From: Dactylorhiza incarnata
Lineage: Eukaryota > Streptophyta > Magnoliopsida > Asparagales > Orchidaceae
Length of the DNA stretch: 64,000 nucleotides
Assembly (NCBI GenBank): GCA_033032865.1
Contig: JAWHQI010000079.1
Location: forward strand, 9,118,501 to 9,182,500
Reading direction: 5' to 3'
Made by a program: the position numbers and the translations under genes. The notes under the pieces were generated by a model. The model saw nothing but the letters and a program-made list of their open reading frames with translations, was not told the origin of the DNA and ran no database searches. Shown here one piece after another: positions 1 to 12,546 of the stretch (its first letter is position 1; the number at the start of each line of letters is the position of its first letter).

Positions 1-1558
1 TCTAAATATCAAAACCCCAGATGCCGCTCAAGAGCTTTTTGAGGAGATGGCCATGAATGCTTATTAGTGGAATGCGCCACGGTCGCGTCCTAACAAATTG
101 ACCGGACTCTTTGAAGTCGAGGGCACCCCGAATTTAGCATATCAAGTAGAATGGCTCACTAAGCAAATGGCGGAGATGTCTGCTTCCTCCGCCACTAACG
201 GGGCTAATAACTATAATAATAATAATTATTATAATGATAATAATAATTTTAATCAAAAGCAAGTAGATTATATGGGGAACTCCTACCGTCTTCCTTATAA
301 CCCAATTAATAATCTTCATAATAGTTATAATCCGGGTTTAAGGAACCACCCGAATTTTTCATGGAGCAACCCCAATAATGCTCAACGCCCCCCACAAGCG
401 AATCCTCCCGGATTCGCTCCACCACAACCACCAAAGGCCCCTTCACTTGAAGAGGTCTTCACCAAATACGTCGCCTCTACTGATGCCAATATCCGGAACT
501 TTTCCGGATCTATTAAAAGTCTAGAAAATCAGATTGGACAACTCGCCAAGATGTTCTCCGAACGTCAGCAGGGAGCTCTACCGGGCAATACTGAGCCAAA
601 TCCACGGGAGAGCGCCAACGCTATAACCCTTCGCAGCGGAAAGGAGGTAAAAAGTTCAAATTTGGCCGAGCCTGAGGTAAACGTTTCAACTCCAGCTCCG
701 CATTTAAATTCTTCTGAGTTAGCTCCGCGCATTATTCAAACGCCTTCTATTCCCTATCCATCTAAATTACAACATGAGCGCAACGAGGAACAATATAAAA
801 AATTTATAAATATTTTAAAACAAATACAAATCAATGTACCATTTTGCGAGACACTCTCTCAAATGCCTAAATACGCAAAATATCTCAAGGACTTATTATC
901 AAATAAAAAGAAACTTGAAGATATTTCACGTGTTTCTCTTAACGCAGAATGTTCGGCGATAGTTCTAAATAAATTGCCGGAAAAATTAAATGATCCGGGA
1001 TGGTTTTCCATTCCGTGTTTGTTCGGGAATTTATTAATTAAAAACGCCATGGCCGATCTAGGGGCGAGCATAAATCTTATGTCGTTCTCCTTATTTAAGA
1101 AGCTTGGTTTGGGCACCCCTGGCCCAACCAATATAAGCATCCAACTAGCGGATCGGTCCGTAAAGTATCCAATCGGGATCATTGAGGATGTGCTAGTGAA
1201 GGTTGACAAGTTTATCTTTCCGGTAGACTTTGTCATCCTCGATATCGAAGAGGACGCCGAAGTACCACTCATACTCGGTCGGCCCTTCCTAGCCACCGCC
1301 CGGGCTATAATTGACGTAAGTAACAGAAACCTTCTCCTACGAGTTGGGGAAGAAGAAGTTACTTTTAATATAAATCAATCAATGAGAAATGCGTTTCCAA
1401 ACGACGACTCTTGTTTTACCAAAGAAACAAATTTTGAAGAGGAAATAACGTCGTTTTTTGAAATAATTTCGCCTTTATTTGAAAATCCGAAAATTGCAAA
1501 TTTATTTTGTAAAACTCAAAATTCTGTTTTTACTAAACGCAGACCACCAAGTTGAACT
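1..1558 (+). pseudogene. Athila-type gag-protease fragment (Athila-0)
   Basis: The window opens inside a gag gene. The frame has a TAG at 65-67, where the related copies at 13350 and 48040 have a Gln codon, then stays open to a TGA at 1553-1555. From residue 1 of the 98-1555 frame there are a conserved gag C-terminal segment, an Asn-rich low-complexity stretch (about residues 38-55), a Pro-rich linker, a conserved LENQIGQLA-like helix, and a retropepsin-like protease core with the active-site signature DLGAS (about residue 323) and the later LILGRPFL flap-side motif. This order is typical of Athila Ty3/gypsy elements. No RT follows; homology stops near 1555 with no recognisable LTR, so the element is truncated or rearranged. 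It keeps the roughly 20-residue segment before DLGAS that Athila-2 has lost. Both the left-hand stop and the missing pol indicate a dead copy. Confidence 0.85.
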
Positions 1559-1979
1559 ATCCATCAACCCCATAAGGGAACCATTCTAAATACTCATCAC
1601 CAAGATCTCTAATAATTATCCAAGGTTACCACTGACCTTAATAGGGTATGTTCCAATTTCCATAATTTTCCATATTAAATTGGTATTTAATATAATTTAA
1701 AGTAGTTAAGGCCTTAAGGCAAATTACACATGAACTAACCTCAATATGAGTCTTCATGCTACATGAAAATTATCAGTAAGGTAATATTCCATGACATGGT
1801 GGTTCACTGAGTAACGTGGCCATAGGATGTCATTTGGCCTACTATATCATCATAATTGTATAATTACCAAAATGCCACTTTAATTAGGAAAATAGTATTT
1901 CACTTCTGAAAATTCTCCAAAATTTACGAAGTGTCCAAATGGGGACCTAGAGTCCTCTGCCAAATTATTTTGTCATTAG

Positions 1980-2480
1980 CATGTGATTTGATATTTTATA
2001 ATGTTTAAACATTCAAAGGTAGCAATTACCAATTTCTATATGAGGTACTTGAAATATAATTTTACAAGATTCCAAACAATTATCATGGGCATATATTAAC
2101 CTAAAATTACAGATAACCAAGTATCACATCATTGCCACTTGATTTGATATTTTAAAAAGATTAAATACTCATAAGGTCGCAAAATCCAATTTCTACATGA
2201 GGTACATGAAATATAATTCTACAAGCTTCCAAACAATTATCATGGGCATATATTAACCTAAAACTACTGATAACCAAGTATCACATCATTGCCCCATGAT
2301 TTGATATTTTAAAAAGATTAAATACTCATAAGGTTGTAAAATCCAATTTCTACATGAGGTGCATGAAATATAATTCTACAAGCCTCCCAATAATTATCAT
2401 GTGCTTATAATAGCATTAAATGATAGATAACCAAATTTCACAATTTACCCCCATGATTTGGCATTTATCAAAATTAAATT
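1980..2480. repeat. 157-bp tandem repeat, about three copies
   Basis: The phrase TGAGGTACNTGAAATATAAT recurs at 2041, 2198 and 2355, giving an exact period of 157 bp twice. The units include a shared TTTGATATTTTA stretch and a shared AATTATCATG stretch. The third copy decays after about 2430. Copies differ at several percent of sites by eye. No coding potential is visible. Confidence 0.85.
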
Positions 2481-4349
2481 CCCTTAAGCTAGCAAGTACT
2501 TAGAATTTCCTACACAAGGAATAATACTTCAATAAATCATAACAAAATTACTATAGTCCATTTCCATCCCTAATCAGCCACTGATAGAGTTTCAACACCA
2601 TACAAGGTCCTATGACCATACATTTCATTTTATTAAGGAAAGGGTGGCAATTTCATTTATTAGGAAGAAAATTACTTAAATAGCTCCAAAAATTCTTAAT
2701 AAATTAACTAAGTCATTTTATGCTCCTACAAACATATCTCCAAAGTTCTGAGCCAAGGCAAGAAAATTTTCTCCATGCCCTTCACAAGTCTCACTTTGCA
2801 CCCTTAAGGGTTTACCCATAGGGTTTAGGGTCACACCACCCTAATGGCTCCAAATGGACCACTAGGGTGTGTCACATGCCTTTGCATATCCATACCCACA
2901 TATTCAACATGATGGGAGGAGGCTAACACACTCAACTCCTCAAAATGACTTAAACCCTAATTTGACCCTTAAAGGCCCTCATTAGGGTTTCAATTTTCCA
3001 TATCAAATCAACTCCAAATGGAGTGAAATTTTAGGTAGGCACGACTCATCCACTAAAGAGTATGCCACCAAAGTTTGGTGTCATTTGGACATCATATGCT
3101 CCAAAAATCAACTTAATTTAAATATTCTAACTACCATAAAAACCCTAGGTAAAAGTGTACACCAAGGGCTGTCCCTTTGGCAGGGGGTGCCCCTAGGGTA
3201 TAACAACCCATGGTTAAAAGGACAGCACCAAATATTGAATGGCTTGACCTAGGTAATTTTTCTAATGGGCTGACCTAGTGTAGGACCAGTCCTAGTAAAA
3301 CAGATCCATTGGGGGCTGTAGGTCACCAAATGACCTAAACTCAAGGCCAAATGGAATTTAAGACCAAGGCCTACAACTTTTATATTGGGCACTTTTCCTA
3401 ATTCTGCCATTAGGAGGCCCTAATTATTATTTTAAGAGGACAGCTTATTGTAAGCAGAATAACTAATAAAAGGAATTAATTAAATACAGAAATTATAGAT
3501 CTGCACAGATCTTGAAGCATATCGGATGGCGGCGGCTCATCTTCCTCCTCCAGCCGATGGCTGGGATTCACCTGCACTGGGCCGAGTTACTCCCCCATTT
3601 CCCGGCCACCTGGTGGCCACCACGGCCAGCCACCACCGCCACCACCTTCGTGGTGGTCGGGGCTATAACTCCCAGCGACATGGCGGCCGGAGGGGGCATT
3701 TTCCGGCGAGCCTGGGTGGCTTGATTTGAGCCGATTTCCATGAAATCGATGAGTGGATTCGAGCTCAATTGAGCCCGATCCTTCAATCTTTTGTGATGAG
3801 AAGCTAGCATGAGGGGAGGGGAGGAGAAACGAACCATTGCTGGTTCGTGGCGGCGGCTCCGGCGGCGGTTGGCCATGGAAAAGCCTTGCTCCGGTGATCC
3901 CGCTCCCGAACTCTATTCTCCAGCAAAAGCTTAGCTCCAAGTGTTGTTCCCGTCTGCTCTCGACCTCCTGAAGCTAGTGGTGTGGTTTAATTGAAGTGGG
4001 GAGGCCTCTACATGCTGTTTTGAACATTGGCCACCTCGGTTCTCCCATGGCTGCCACCCTCCTGCACTAGCTGGTCTATTGCTTCCACCTGGGTCAAGCT
4101 CAGACCCACAGCAATCAGGGGAGGGCCTTAGGCTGATTGGAGGAGGAGTGTGGAGGAGGGGGTGATTTCTTTTCCTTTTTGCTTTATGCTTTAAGCTTTT
4201 TGATTAACTTTTGGTCCCCCCCCTCCATTTGATTAATCAAGCCATAGTTTAGGGTTCAGTCTAAGGCTGATGGGCAAGACCTATGTCCATGATTAATTGG
4301 TTAATTGATTGGTGTTGGGGTTCATTTCAATTTAGGCTTGAAATTCACT

Positions 4350-4810
4350 TTAAAAGGCAAGGTTGACCATCGTTGACTTTGGTCAACCAAGGTGAGTGGG
4401 TTGACCCCACTTGGGGGTCATGGGTCCCTTAACATCACCCAACATAGGTTGGTCCATGGTGGGGCTCCAATTGGTTCAATTTAATCAAAGGGTGTAGGTT
4501 TGACCAAAATTGGGAAAGTTTGACTTTGGTCAATTGGGGTCAATTGGTCCCACCATGATGGGGCTTTTTGGTCCATTGGGTTCCTCAAGGTGTTTAGAGT
4601 GTGGTGGTAAGGTCAATTTGAACATTTGAGGGTCAATTGAACCCTAATTGACTTAGTTTGGTTAATGTTGACCTATTGATGACTTTGGTCAATTTCATGC
4701 AATTGGGTCCCACCCAAGTGCAATTTCCATGGTTAAGGTCTTCCTCAGTGGTTAGGGTGGTATGGGGGAGGTCAATTTGGTGAATTGAGGGTCAATTGGC
4801 CTAAGGGAGT
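4350..4810. repeat. Cluster of TTGAC/GTCAA motifs (W-box-like)
   Basis: In about 450 bp the words TTGACC, TTGACT, GGTCAA or close variants occur more than ten times on both strands, several as a TTGACTTTGGTCAA inverted pair (for example at 4374 and 4517). TTGAC followed by C or T is the W-box core bound by plant WRKY factors. Whether these act as binding sites here is inference; the density could also come from local duplication. Confidence 0.5.
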
Positions 4811-4972
4811 GGCATTGGGCTAAGTTGATTTTGTGCCCTTGGTGTGCACTTAGCACACTCCACTTGGCCCAAGGGCCTTAGTCGCCACTCTGCACACCAC
4901 CCATGCCCTAACACCATCTAGGGGTCATGAAGGATTGGGGATGTTACAACAAGAACATTCCAAGGAAGAGAC

Positions 4973-6698
4973 ATGGCGAGAGATGACGAGCGAGAGGTGG
5001 TCTTTGGCGGCTCGCCACCACCCGGTGCGCCAACGACGGTAGAAATGTTGGAGGACCTCAGGAGAGACCTACTCGGGGCCTTTCAGTGAGTTCTTGCCAT
5101 GACACTTGGGGGTCTCACAACCCCTGCGACCCAGGTGGCCCCTCCGGCTGGAGTCGGCGAGAACGCCCCCGGGCAGAGGGCAGGAAAGGAGGCGATGTCC
5201 CAGGCACCGGAGCGAGATCTCGCGGGGCAGGAACTTTTTCCCAGTCCAGCGAGCGCGAGTGGGGTGCCGGCAAATGCCCTCCAGGCAGGCAAGATCCCGG
5301 CCAGTGGGGCCTCGACGAGCGGCCCCTCTACGAGCGTGAGGCTGGTAGGATCCGGTTCACCAAGTGAGCTCGCGGGGCAAGTGGAGCAGGTCAGGGGAGT
5401 GAAGGGAGGAAGCCCATTCCGTGAGTTGGTGTTCTTGGCACTACTCCCCGAGGGTTCAGAGAGCCAGCCATGATGTTGTACACCGGCAAGGATGACCCCA
5501 TTCAGCACCTATAGTGGTTCGAGGACATGGTCTCTATCAGACCTATGTCGAACGCTTTCAAGTGTCGACTCTTCGCCACCACCCTGAAGGAAAAAGCAAG
5601 GGACTGGTTCCACCATTTTCCCTCGCGGTCGATCTATGCCTTCGAGGATCTGCATCGCGGCTTCCTGTTGCGCTTCTCAACCTTGAAGAAGAAGAAGAAG
5701 GACCCTGAGGCGTTCTTCAATATCATGTAGAGGATGGGGGAGTCGCTAGCCCACTATGTGGATCAATTCCAGGAGGAGGTCCTCCACATCCAGAAGGTGG
5801 CAGGGTACACCCTTCAGCTTGCCTTCATAGTGGGGATGCGGGAGAGATTTTTCAAGATGGACCTCAAGAGGAGGGCCCCTTGTCCTTTGAGGAGCTGATG
5901 GAGATAGCGACAGGGGAGATAGAGGGGGAGGCTACCAACCCTGAGTTCTCGAAAAGGCTGGCACGGCTGAGCGAGCCAGTGGTTAGACAGACAGAGGCAA
6001 GGAGGAGAGAAGAGGCGAGGGCCCCAGAGTCGCGGTGTAGGCAGCAAGGAGGGGGTAGGGCCCAGGAAGTGGTTTCCACCAGTGAGGGGGTAACTTCCAA
6101 GGAGGGCAAGGAAGACCCCATCATCTAGGGTGGAGGCAAGGACCGATGCCTCCTCCCCCGCCTCAACAGGAAATGGCTGTAGGGCGAGGGAGAGCAGGAA
6201 GAGGAAGAGGAGCAGGGGTCGGAGGAGCCAGGCCCAAGAGAAGGAACAGAGGGGCGGAGTCCGAGAGGAGGGGGTGGAGTTGCCCTATTGTGACTTCCAC
6301 TGGGAGGAAGGTCACGCGACGACCACCTGCAAGGAGTTCTTGGAAGTGAGGGGAACCAGAGCGCTGGCACAGCGGGAGCAGCGACCTGTAAGGATTGAGG
6401 AGGTCCTACCTCAGGACGATGAGGAAGAAAGGTGTGAGGACCAGGTTGACGTGGGGACCCGAGGAGGGATCAGAGTGATCCATGGGGAGGCAAGGATCGA
6501 GGCGACCCAGAAGGCAAGCCTACATACCATCTATAATCGGAGCATGAATTTGACATCCCTAGCCCCACCCCCGGTAGAAAAAATCATGTTTACGCAGAAG
6601 GACATGTCGGGCCATGAAGACCCGTTCTGCAATGCGCTCGTCATCTAGAAAGCCATCGAGAACTTCACCGTCTCTCGGATCCTCATGGACAATGGGAG
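4973..6698 (+). pseudogene. Tat-1 gag and start of protease
   Basis: The likely start is the ATG at 4973. A TGA at 5087 interrupts the frame, and the same frame then runs to 5473. After a frameshift the core gag domain follows (about 5475-5870): a FATTLKEKARDWFHHFP-like helix and a LRFSTLKKKKK-like stretch typical of the retrotransposon gag family in Tat elements, with further stops at 5512 and 5728. Another frameshift leads to an Arg/Glu-rich tail and one knuckle-like motif, Cys-x2-His-x4-Gly-His-x4-Cys (about 6285-6335). The end of this part enters the protease and reads up to the Asp-Asn-Gly-Ser active-site region, where copia-1 interrupts it. At least four stops or frameshifts make it inactive. 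Confidence 0.8.
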
Positions 6699-7897
6699 TG
6701 TTAAATTTTTGAAGTGGAAGTGAAGTTGAGCTGGGCGGTCTAAATATTGGAGACCGCAGAGACCGCGCGGTCTGCGCTGGTTTTCTGTCGGTTTGTCTCA
6801 GCAGATTGTTCTGAGCGGTATGATCTGGGAGACCGCCTCTTCTATCTGGGCGGATTGCGCGGGTTGGTCTGGCGACTTGTCCAAAGTTAGGCAGATGTTC
6901 TTGGTCTGCCTTCTTGCAGAGACCGGGCGGTCTAATGACTATTCTAGTCGGTCTATTTTCTGAAGAAGTTTCTTTGCTTTGCAATAAGACCGGGCGGTCT
7001 GCTTGTTGATTCCGCAGTGACCGGGCGATTTAATTATAAACTGCAAGGTTTAATAAAGGATCTGAGCTATGTCGAGCTCGGGCGGTCTGCTTTGCGAGCC
7101 ACACGCGATCTTATGGGCGGTTATTGTATCCCGGTTGTGCGGTGATGACATCCGTCTAACTGCCTATAAATAGGGGTGCAGGGCCCGTCATTATTAACGA
7201 GAACTGTAAGAACTCAAAGCTGGCTTGATTGTGCCGGTCTCATTTTGAGGTCGCGCGGTTTGAAATATTTGCCTGACCGGTTTTTGTGTTCGCAGGTTAA
7301 GCGGTTTGCAGCTCGCAGTCAGCTTGTCTCCTTCATCCAGCTTTGAATAAACCAGTCCAGGCGTACTGTGTTTATGTGTTCACGGTCTGTGCAGCGGACT
7401 CAGTTGATCAAGTAGTCTTAAGTGGCCAGGAAGTCTTGAGTTGCGGTCTGTTAGGTGGCAGTTCTTGTTCAGTGTTCGCGGGTTCTTCTTTGATCAAGAC
7501 CGTGCGGTCTGGGCGATCAAGAAGTGCAAACTGGTTGTTTTCAGCTGGGGAATAAGAAGCAAGTTGGCAGTCTGGGGTTGCGGTCTGACAGGTGCAGTCT
7601 GTACTCTGTTCGCGCGGTCTCAGCGGCTTCTGTCCGACTTGTCTGTTCGTGCGGTCTGGCGATCTCAAGTGTCAGGTCGCTGAGGCTTGTTTTTACACTT
7701 GTGTTTTGTGCTTCTCTCTTCCGTGATTCTTATGAATCATGTCTCGCCATGTATACATCGCATTGTAAAGAGATAGTCAATACCATAGTACTATTCGTTC
7801 TTCTCATTGTCACTATTGTGCTACACTTTTGAAACGTTTTGTGAAGTGTGTTCCGCGTATTATTTCACTTCATCTCCGGACCTCAAGTTTTTTAACA
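6699..7897 (+). repeat. Copia-1 5' LTR
   Basis: A 1,199-bp LTR, TGTTAA to TTAACA, matching 26285-27484. It contains ten exact GCGGTCT words and three AGACCGC words, including a perfect 14-bp palindrome AGACCGCGCGGTCT at 6760-6773. A TATAAATA box lies at 7165-7172 and an AATAAA-like signal near 7345, so the promoter and transcript end are in the expected order. Confidence 0.93.
7165..7172 (+). promoter_or_regulatory. TATA box of the copia-1 5' LTR
   Basis: TATAAATA followed by GGGG, about 470 bp into the LTR; the same site is at 26754-26761 in the 3' LTR. The corresponding box in copia-2 is at 19968-19975 and 25175-25182. Confidence 0.7.
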
Positions 7898-7909
7898 TGT
7901 TATCAGAGT
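7898..7909 (+). other. Copia-1 primer-binding site (tRNA-iMet)
   Basis: TGTTATCAGAGT directly follows the LTR. It matches the complement of the 3' end of plant initiator tRNA-Met (TGGTATCAGAGC) except at two positions. This is the usual primer for Ty1/copia elements. Confidence 0.75.
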
Positions 7910-7988
7910 CAGGTTGCTGAGGTTGTGAAGTTGATATTGCTGATACTTCTCTCGGGTTTCTCAAGTGATTAGCAATTAGTGGGATAGC

Positions 7989-10763
7989 ATGGAAGGAGGA
8001 TACGCTAGAGGTCTCGGTATTGAGCTCCTTACGCAGACTAACTTTAAAAAGTGGAAGTCTTGCATGGAGAGCTATCTTCTTGGCGAGGACTTATGGGAGG
8101 TAGTTGGAGGAGAAGGTAGACAAGCTGTGGTTCCTACTGATGGGAATGCTGAGCTCGTGAAGGCTTGGAGAAGAACGAATGCTAAGGCATAGTTCACTCT
8201 CAAGATGGCTATCATTTCAGAGTTGTTTGATCACATTATTGGGTGTGGATCAGCTACTGAGATTTGGACAGCCTTGGATGGATTGTTCAAGAAGAAGAAT
8301 GTAGTGAGACTACAGTTCTTGGAAAATGAGTTGGCGAAAGCAACTCAAGGAGATTTGTCCATTTCCATGTTCTTCTTGAAGATGAAGAACCTCTGCGCAA
8401 AGATATCGGCTTTGGACCCGGATGAGCCAATCTCAGAAGCTAAGCTGAAGAGGCACATAATCCACGGCTTGCGGAGGGAGTATGTTGCCTTTGTTACTTC
8501 TGTTCAAGGCTGGGTCAATCAGCCTTCATTGTTGGAGCTGGAGAACTTACTTGATTTGCAGGAAAGTTTGACAAAGCAAATGGCTGGGATGTCGATCTCT
8601 GGGGGAGAAGGCGAGGTTCTCTTCTTTGGCAAGAAGAAGAGATGGGACAAGAAGAAGTAGAAGAAGTCATCTAGAGACGATGGTCCATCTACTTCATATC
8701 AGCAAGAGAGGAGCTATGCTCCTAAGCATGATGGGAAGAAGCAGGAAGGACCTAGATGCTTCAGGTGCAATAAGCTTGGTCATTTCAAGAGAGACTGCAA
8801 AGTCAATCTTCAGCCGGGGCATGCTGCAGGAAAGGAGGAGGCTGGTTCTAATGTTGAAGGTAGTTGGGGTGGTGGAGTTGCATTCATGATGGGCACTAGT
8901 GTTCGGGCCATGACTTCCATCAACTATCAGGACGATTGGATTGTGGACTCTGGCTATGGTCATCACCTCACTGGGGATGAGTCGAAGTTCTCCTCATTGC
9001 AGACATATACATGTAATGATGCTATCATTACGGCTGATGATACTGTTCATGCAGTTGAGAAGGAGGGTGTGGTTTCATTGAACGATGATAGAGGTACTCT
9101 TACGTTTAAGAGTGTCTATCATGTTCCGGGGATGAAGAAAAACCTCTTCTCAGTGACCAATGCGGTGGACGCTGGCTATCACTTTTTGTTCGGTCCAATA
9201 TAAGTGAAATTTCTCCGAAACGTTTCAGCGGTGAAAGCTGAGGTCACACATGTTGGAAGATGGGTGAAGTATTTGTTTGTTCTTTCAACAAATTCTTATA
9301 TTGATAAGATGAGGGCTAATGATAGCGCTGCTATCTGACATGAAAGGCTTTGGCATGTTGGGATGGATAAGCTGAAAGCTATGGCGGGTAGAGGCCTGGT
9401 GAAAGGCCTGCCTAGCTTATCATCTTTTGGGGATGGCCATGTTTGTGCAGGTTGTCAGTTTGGTAAAGCTCGGCGCTTTCCATTTGACAAATCACAATGC
9501 AGGTGTAAAAGACTATTGGAGTGCATCCATGGTGATCTGTTTGGACCTACCAACACTGCCAGTCTTGGAGGTAGCAGGTATATGCTAATCTTGGTTGATG
9601 ACTTCACCAGATATACTTGGGTGTATTTTTTTAAGGAGAAGTCAGAGGTGTTCGAGAAGTTTGTGGAGTTCAAGGAGCTGATGGAAGGCCGGTTAAACCT
9701 GCGGGTGAAGAAGACAGAACAGACAATAGAGGAGAGTTTACCTCCTAGGAGTTCTTTAACTTCTGTAGGAAGTATGGCATCCAAAGGGAGCTTTCTTGTG
9801 CTCACACTCCACAACAGAACGGAGTTGCAGAGCGGAAGATCCATCACCTGACGGAGACCTGCAAATGATGGCTTCATGCCAAGAATAATCCAAAGTCCTT
9901 TTGGGAAGAGGGTATGTCTTGTGCTGCTTCTGTTATCAACCGGATGCCTCTCAGCCCCATCAACATGAAGACCCCTCATGAGTTGATGTTTAAGGAGAAG
10001 CCAAGCGTGGAACACTTTCGAGTGTTTGGTTCTACCTGTTATGTGCATGTTTTGGATGCCCTTCGAACGAAGCTAGATGCTAAGGCAAGGAAGCTAGTCT
10101 TCGTCGTTTATGATGACCGAAAGAAAGGGTGGAGATGCATGGATCCTGAGACACGGAGATATGTGGTCTCAAGGGATGTGGTATTCGACGAGCTGATGTC
10201 ATACCAAGGTAACTCTTCTGTTGAGTTACAAGGAAGCAGGGTAGAAGGTGGACCAGTGGAAGCTACACGGGAAGTTCTGGTGGAGTTACCTGTTTCTCCA
10301 GGTGCTCCTTGTATTACTAGCTCAGGATCAGGTGCTTCAGGTTCTGGAAGCAGGGGGAGCGAGGCTCCATGTTTACCTGAGAGGAGAGCTAGTCCAGAAG
10401 CGGCAGTGTAAGAGGTGGTTCAGAGTCAAGCACTGAGGAGGTCCAAGAGGACCATTATTCCACCTGATCGGTATATGGGCGGGAACTTGGTTAGCTTTGT
10501 CTCATGTTTCTTCGCAGGTCCCCTAGATGAGAGAGAGCCATCTTGCTATGAAAATGCCATTGGAGTCAAGGAGTGGGAAGGAGCCATGGATGAAGAGATG
10601 GCTGCCCTCAGGAAGAATGAGACTTGGGACTTGGTGACTAAGGTTGAGGGGGTTACGCCGGTGACTTGCAAGTGGGTTTTCAAGCTGAAGAAGAAGGCTG
10701 ATGGAATTATTGAGCGGTACAAGGCTCGCCTTGTAGCTCAAGGTTTCTCTCAGAAGTATGGGG
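7989..10763 (+). pseudogene. Copia-1 gag-protease-integrase and start of RT
   Basis: The ATG at 7989 begins a copia gag with the NFKKWKSCMESYLLGEDLWEVV region, then a CCHC knuckle CFRCNKLGHFKRDC (about 8760-8800). The protease motif IVDSG follows at about 8940. A GAG-pre-integrase segment and the integrase follow, with the first catalytic Asp in HGDLFGP (about 9530). A frameshift near 9712-9717 destroys the second Asp region. Frames resume at 9914 with the integrase C-terminal part, and the start of RT (ending in a KARLVAQGFSQ-like motif) reaches the Athila-1 insertion. In-frame stops occur at about 8190, 8658, 9201, 9337, 9866 and 10409. Compared with copia-2, the protease Cys after DSG is Tyr. 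Confidence 0.88.
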
Positions 10764-10768
10764 AGGAT

Positions 10769-12332
10769 TGATGATGCATAATTTGACCTAAGTTATTAAT
10801 ATGGATATTTAAATATTATAATATATATTGTATATTTTATCCGTTAAATCGTATCTTTTTATAATTATATCCTAACCACGCATATTTTACTATTTTTGGA
10901 GGATCCCGGGACAGTTGCATTATCATTTCTAAAGAGCACGCCTTTATTTAGGGTGTGCCAAACTAAATATCGAGCGCAACAATGTTACCGTGTTACTGAA
11001 CCATATTCAAGAAGAGAATGAAGCCCAAATGGTCCGATGAGATATTTTCTCCTAAGTATGAAAGAGGCTAGCCACCTTTGACTATAAATTCAGTTTGTGT
11101 TCATGAAGGAAGCTTCTTGGAAAGAGAGAAAGCTAGCCAACTTTGATCATCTTTTCAAGGCATGACAAATGTGAAAAGGAGTAGTCGTCATTGACCTTTA
11201 AAACCAACATGTGTTTTTGACCAAAGGGAAGCTTCATGGAAGCTTCATCCTCATGTCATCTACCATCTCTACCTCTTTGGTTTTGGCCCTATAAATAGGC
11301 ATGAAGGAAGAGGGAGAGGGGATCATCCTTCCTCCTTCATTTGAGCCTTTTAGAGAGCTGTTGAGAGTTTATGCTTAGAGTATTTTAGCTTAATGTTTTC
11401 ATACTTTAATGTTCTTGCAATCTTTTTTATCGTACTTGTAATCTTTTTGCAAACTCACTTTGTAATATCTTTATGACCTTTTGATAATTCCTTTTCAATA
11501 ACAAATAAAATAGTTTGTTATTCCCTTTCTCTCTCTGTGTGTCTTATTATGCATATTCTCAACATGATTTTCATTTCCTACTTTATTATGAGTAACTAAA
11601 CTTTGTTTAGTGCTTGATCAAGATGATCCGAGGAATGAAATGATCTTCTCTTCTTAATTTAATTTCTTTTTCTCTTTTAACGAATGCTTAGGATTTACCC
11701 TTGCTTAATATTTAGTGAGATCATATTATCGATATATGATTTTCAATTTTGTTTCCGTATTCTAGTAGCCGAAAGGATCGTGTGTACAGAATGATCACTC
11801 ACGGGTAAAGGGAGTTGAATGCAATCCTTGAAAGAGGACGACGTAAATCTCCTGGATTGGAGTCAAATCCAATAGCGGGGTTCACCACGTAAAGCGAGCT
11901 TTGGGGGTTTCGATTGTAGAATGAAAGTTCGGTCGATCAACCTAAACTCAGTTGGGCGTAGCCTTGAAAGAGGTGCGTTCATGTTTCGGGAATCTCCACG
12001 GTCCAAGTATTTCTGTTAAAGTGATTTAGAAATTTATTTATTTTTATTTTGATCATTTCATTCCGAGGTGAGTCGAGATCAAGTGATAGTCTTTTTATAT
12101 AGTCTAAACCACCTCTTTTTAATCATAATCCCTTTTTTTGCAAAACCAACTAAAAATCTATTTGATAGGATAATAGCGAGTTCTTTGAAGTAGAAGTATT
12201 CGACGTGCCCTGGTTCTAATACGACCTTGATATTTCATATCCTATACTATAATCGATAAGGTACACTTGCCTTTATCGAGCATAGAATCAGAGAAAATCA
12301 AAATCATTTATAAAACACAAATTTCTCTATCA
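10769..12332 (+). repeat. Athila-1 5' LTR
   Basis: A 1,564-bp LTR beginning TGATGATGCATAATTTG and ending CTCTATCA; the 3' copy is 17150-18712. A TATAAATA box is at 11290-11297. The segment at about 11685-11905 aligns with about 46185-46400 of the otherwise different Athila-2 LTR. This is the only paired LTR in the window without an obvious array of CpG palindromes. Confidence 0.93.
11290..11297 (+). promoter_or_regulatory. TATA box of the Athila-1 5' LTR
   Basis: TATAAATAGG about 520 bp into the LTR; the 3' LTR has the same box at 17670-17677. Confidence 0.7.
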
Positions 12333-12338
12333 AGTTTT

Positions 12339-12356
12339 TGGCGCCGTTGCCGGGGA
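12339..12356 (+). other. Athila-1 primer-binding site (tRNA-Asp)
   Basis: TGGCGCCGTTGCCGGGGA, six bases after the LTR end, is complementary to the 3' end of plant tRNA-Asp(GUC). This primer is characteristic of the Athila lineage. The same site occurs at 47075 and, inverted, at 57722. Confidence 0.9.
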
Positions 12357-12546
12357 CTTTACGTCGATATTTTTAAAAGAAGAATAGTCGTTAATTTTAT
12401 CTTACTTTTTTTTCAATAGGGTGGACCTCAGGAAGTCCAGGACTTACTTAAATCGCCTAGAAAGAAAAAAAATCCATTAAGTTTTTGCATTTTTTTTTAT
12501 CTTCTGTTATTTTTCTCTTTTCTTCTTGTCTTTTTTCTTCTAGTGC

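Larger units (their letters stand above)
1559..4948. other. Uncharacterised non-coding region, possible LTR of an unidentified element
   Basis: About 3.4 kb without a credible gene. The left two thirds are A+T-rich and hold the 157-bp tandem repeat. From about 3510 to 3960 the base composition turns G+C-rich; overlapping short frames there on both strands show no domain. The segment ends in GATGTTACA at 4940-4948, a terminus like many plant gypsy LTRs, and the next bases match the leader of a Tat gag gene without a primer-binding site. One reading is that this is the 3' LTR of an element, perhaps chromoviral, inserted in the Tat-1 leader. I cannot find the paired LTR, a matching left end or a target duplication, so the assignment is tentative. 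Confidence 0.35.

Noticed and set aside
2810..2835. Telomere-like AGGGTTTAGGG
   Set aside because: Barely more than one unit, so no array; chance occurrence in A+T-rich DNA.
3512..3940. Overlapping G+C-rich frames that might be a host gene
   Set aside because: Open on both strands, under 120 codons, no recognisable domain, within repeat-type non-coding DNA.
1548..4953. CAAG at 1548-1551 and 4950-4953 as a target duplication bounding one insertion
   Set aside because: Only four bases, the implied ends are not TG and CA, and the flanks belong to two different elements.
12339..12356. Matches to tRNA-Asp, tRNA-Phe and tRNA-iMet sequences
   Set aside because: Only the 3' terminal 12-18 bases, in antisense, directly after LTRs: primer sites, not tRNA genes.
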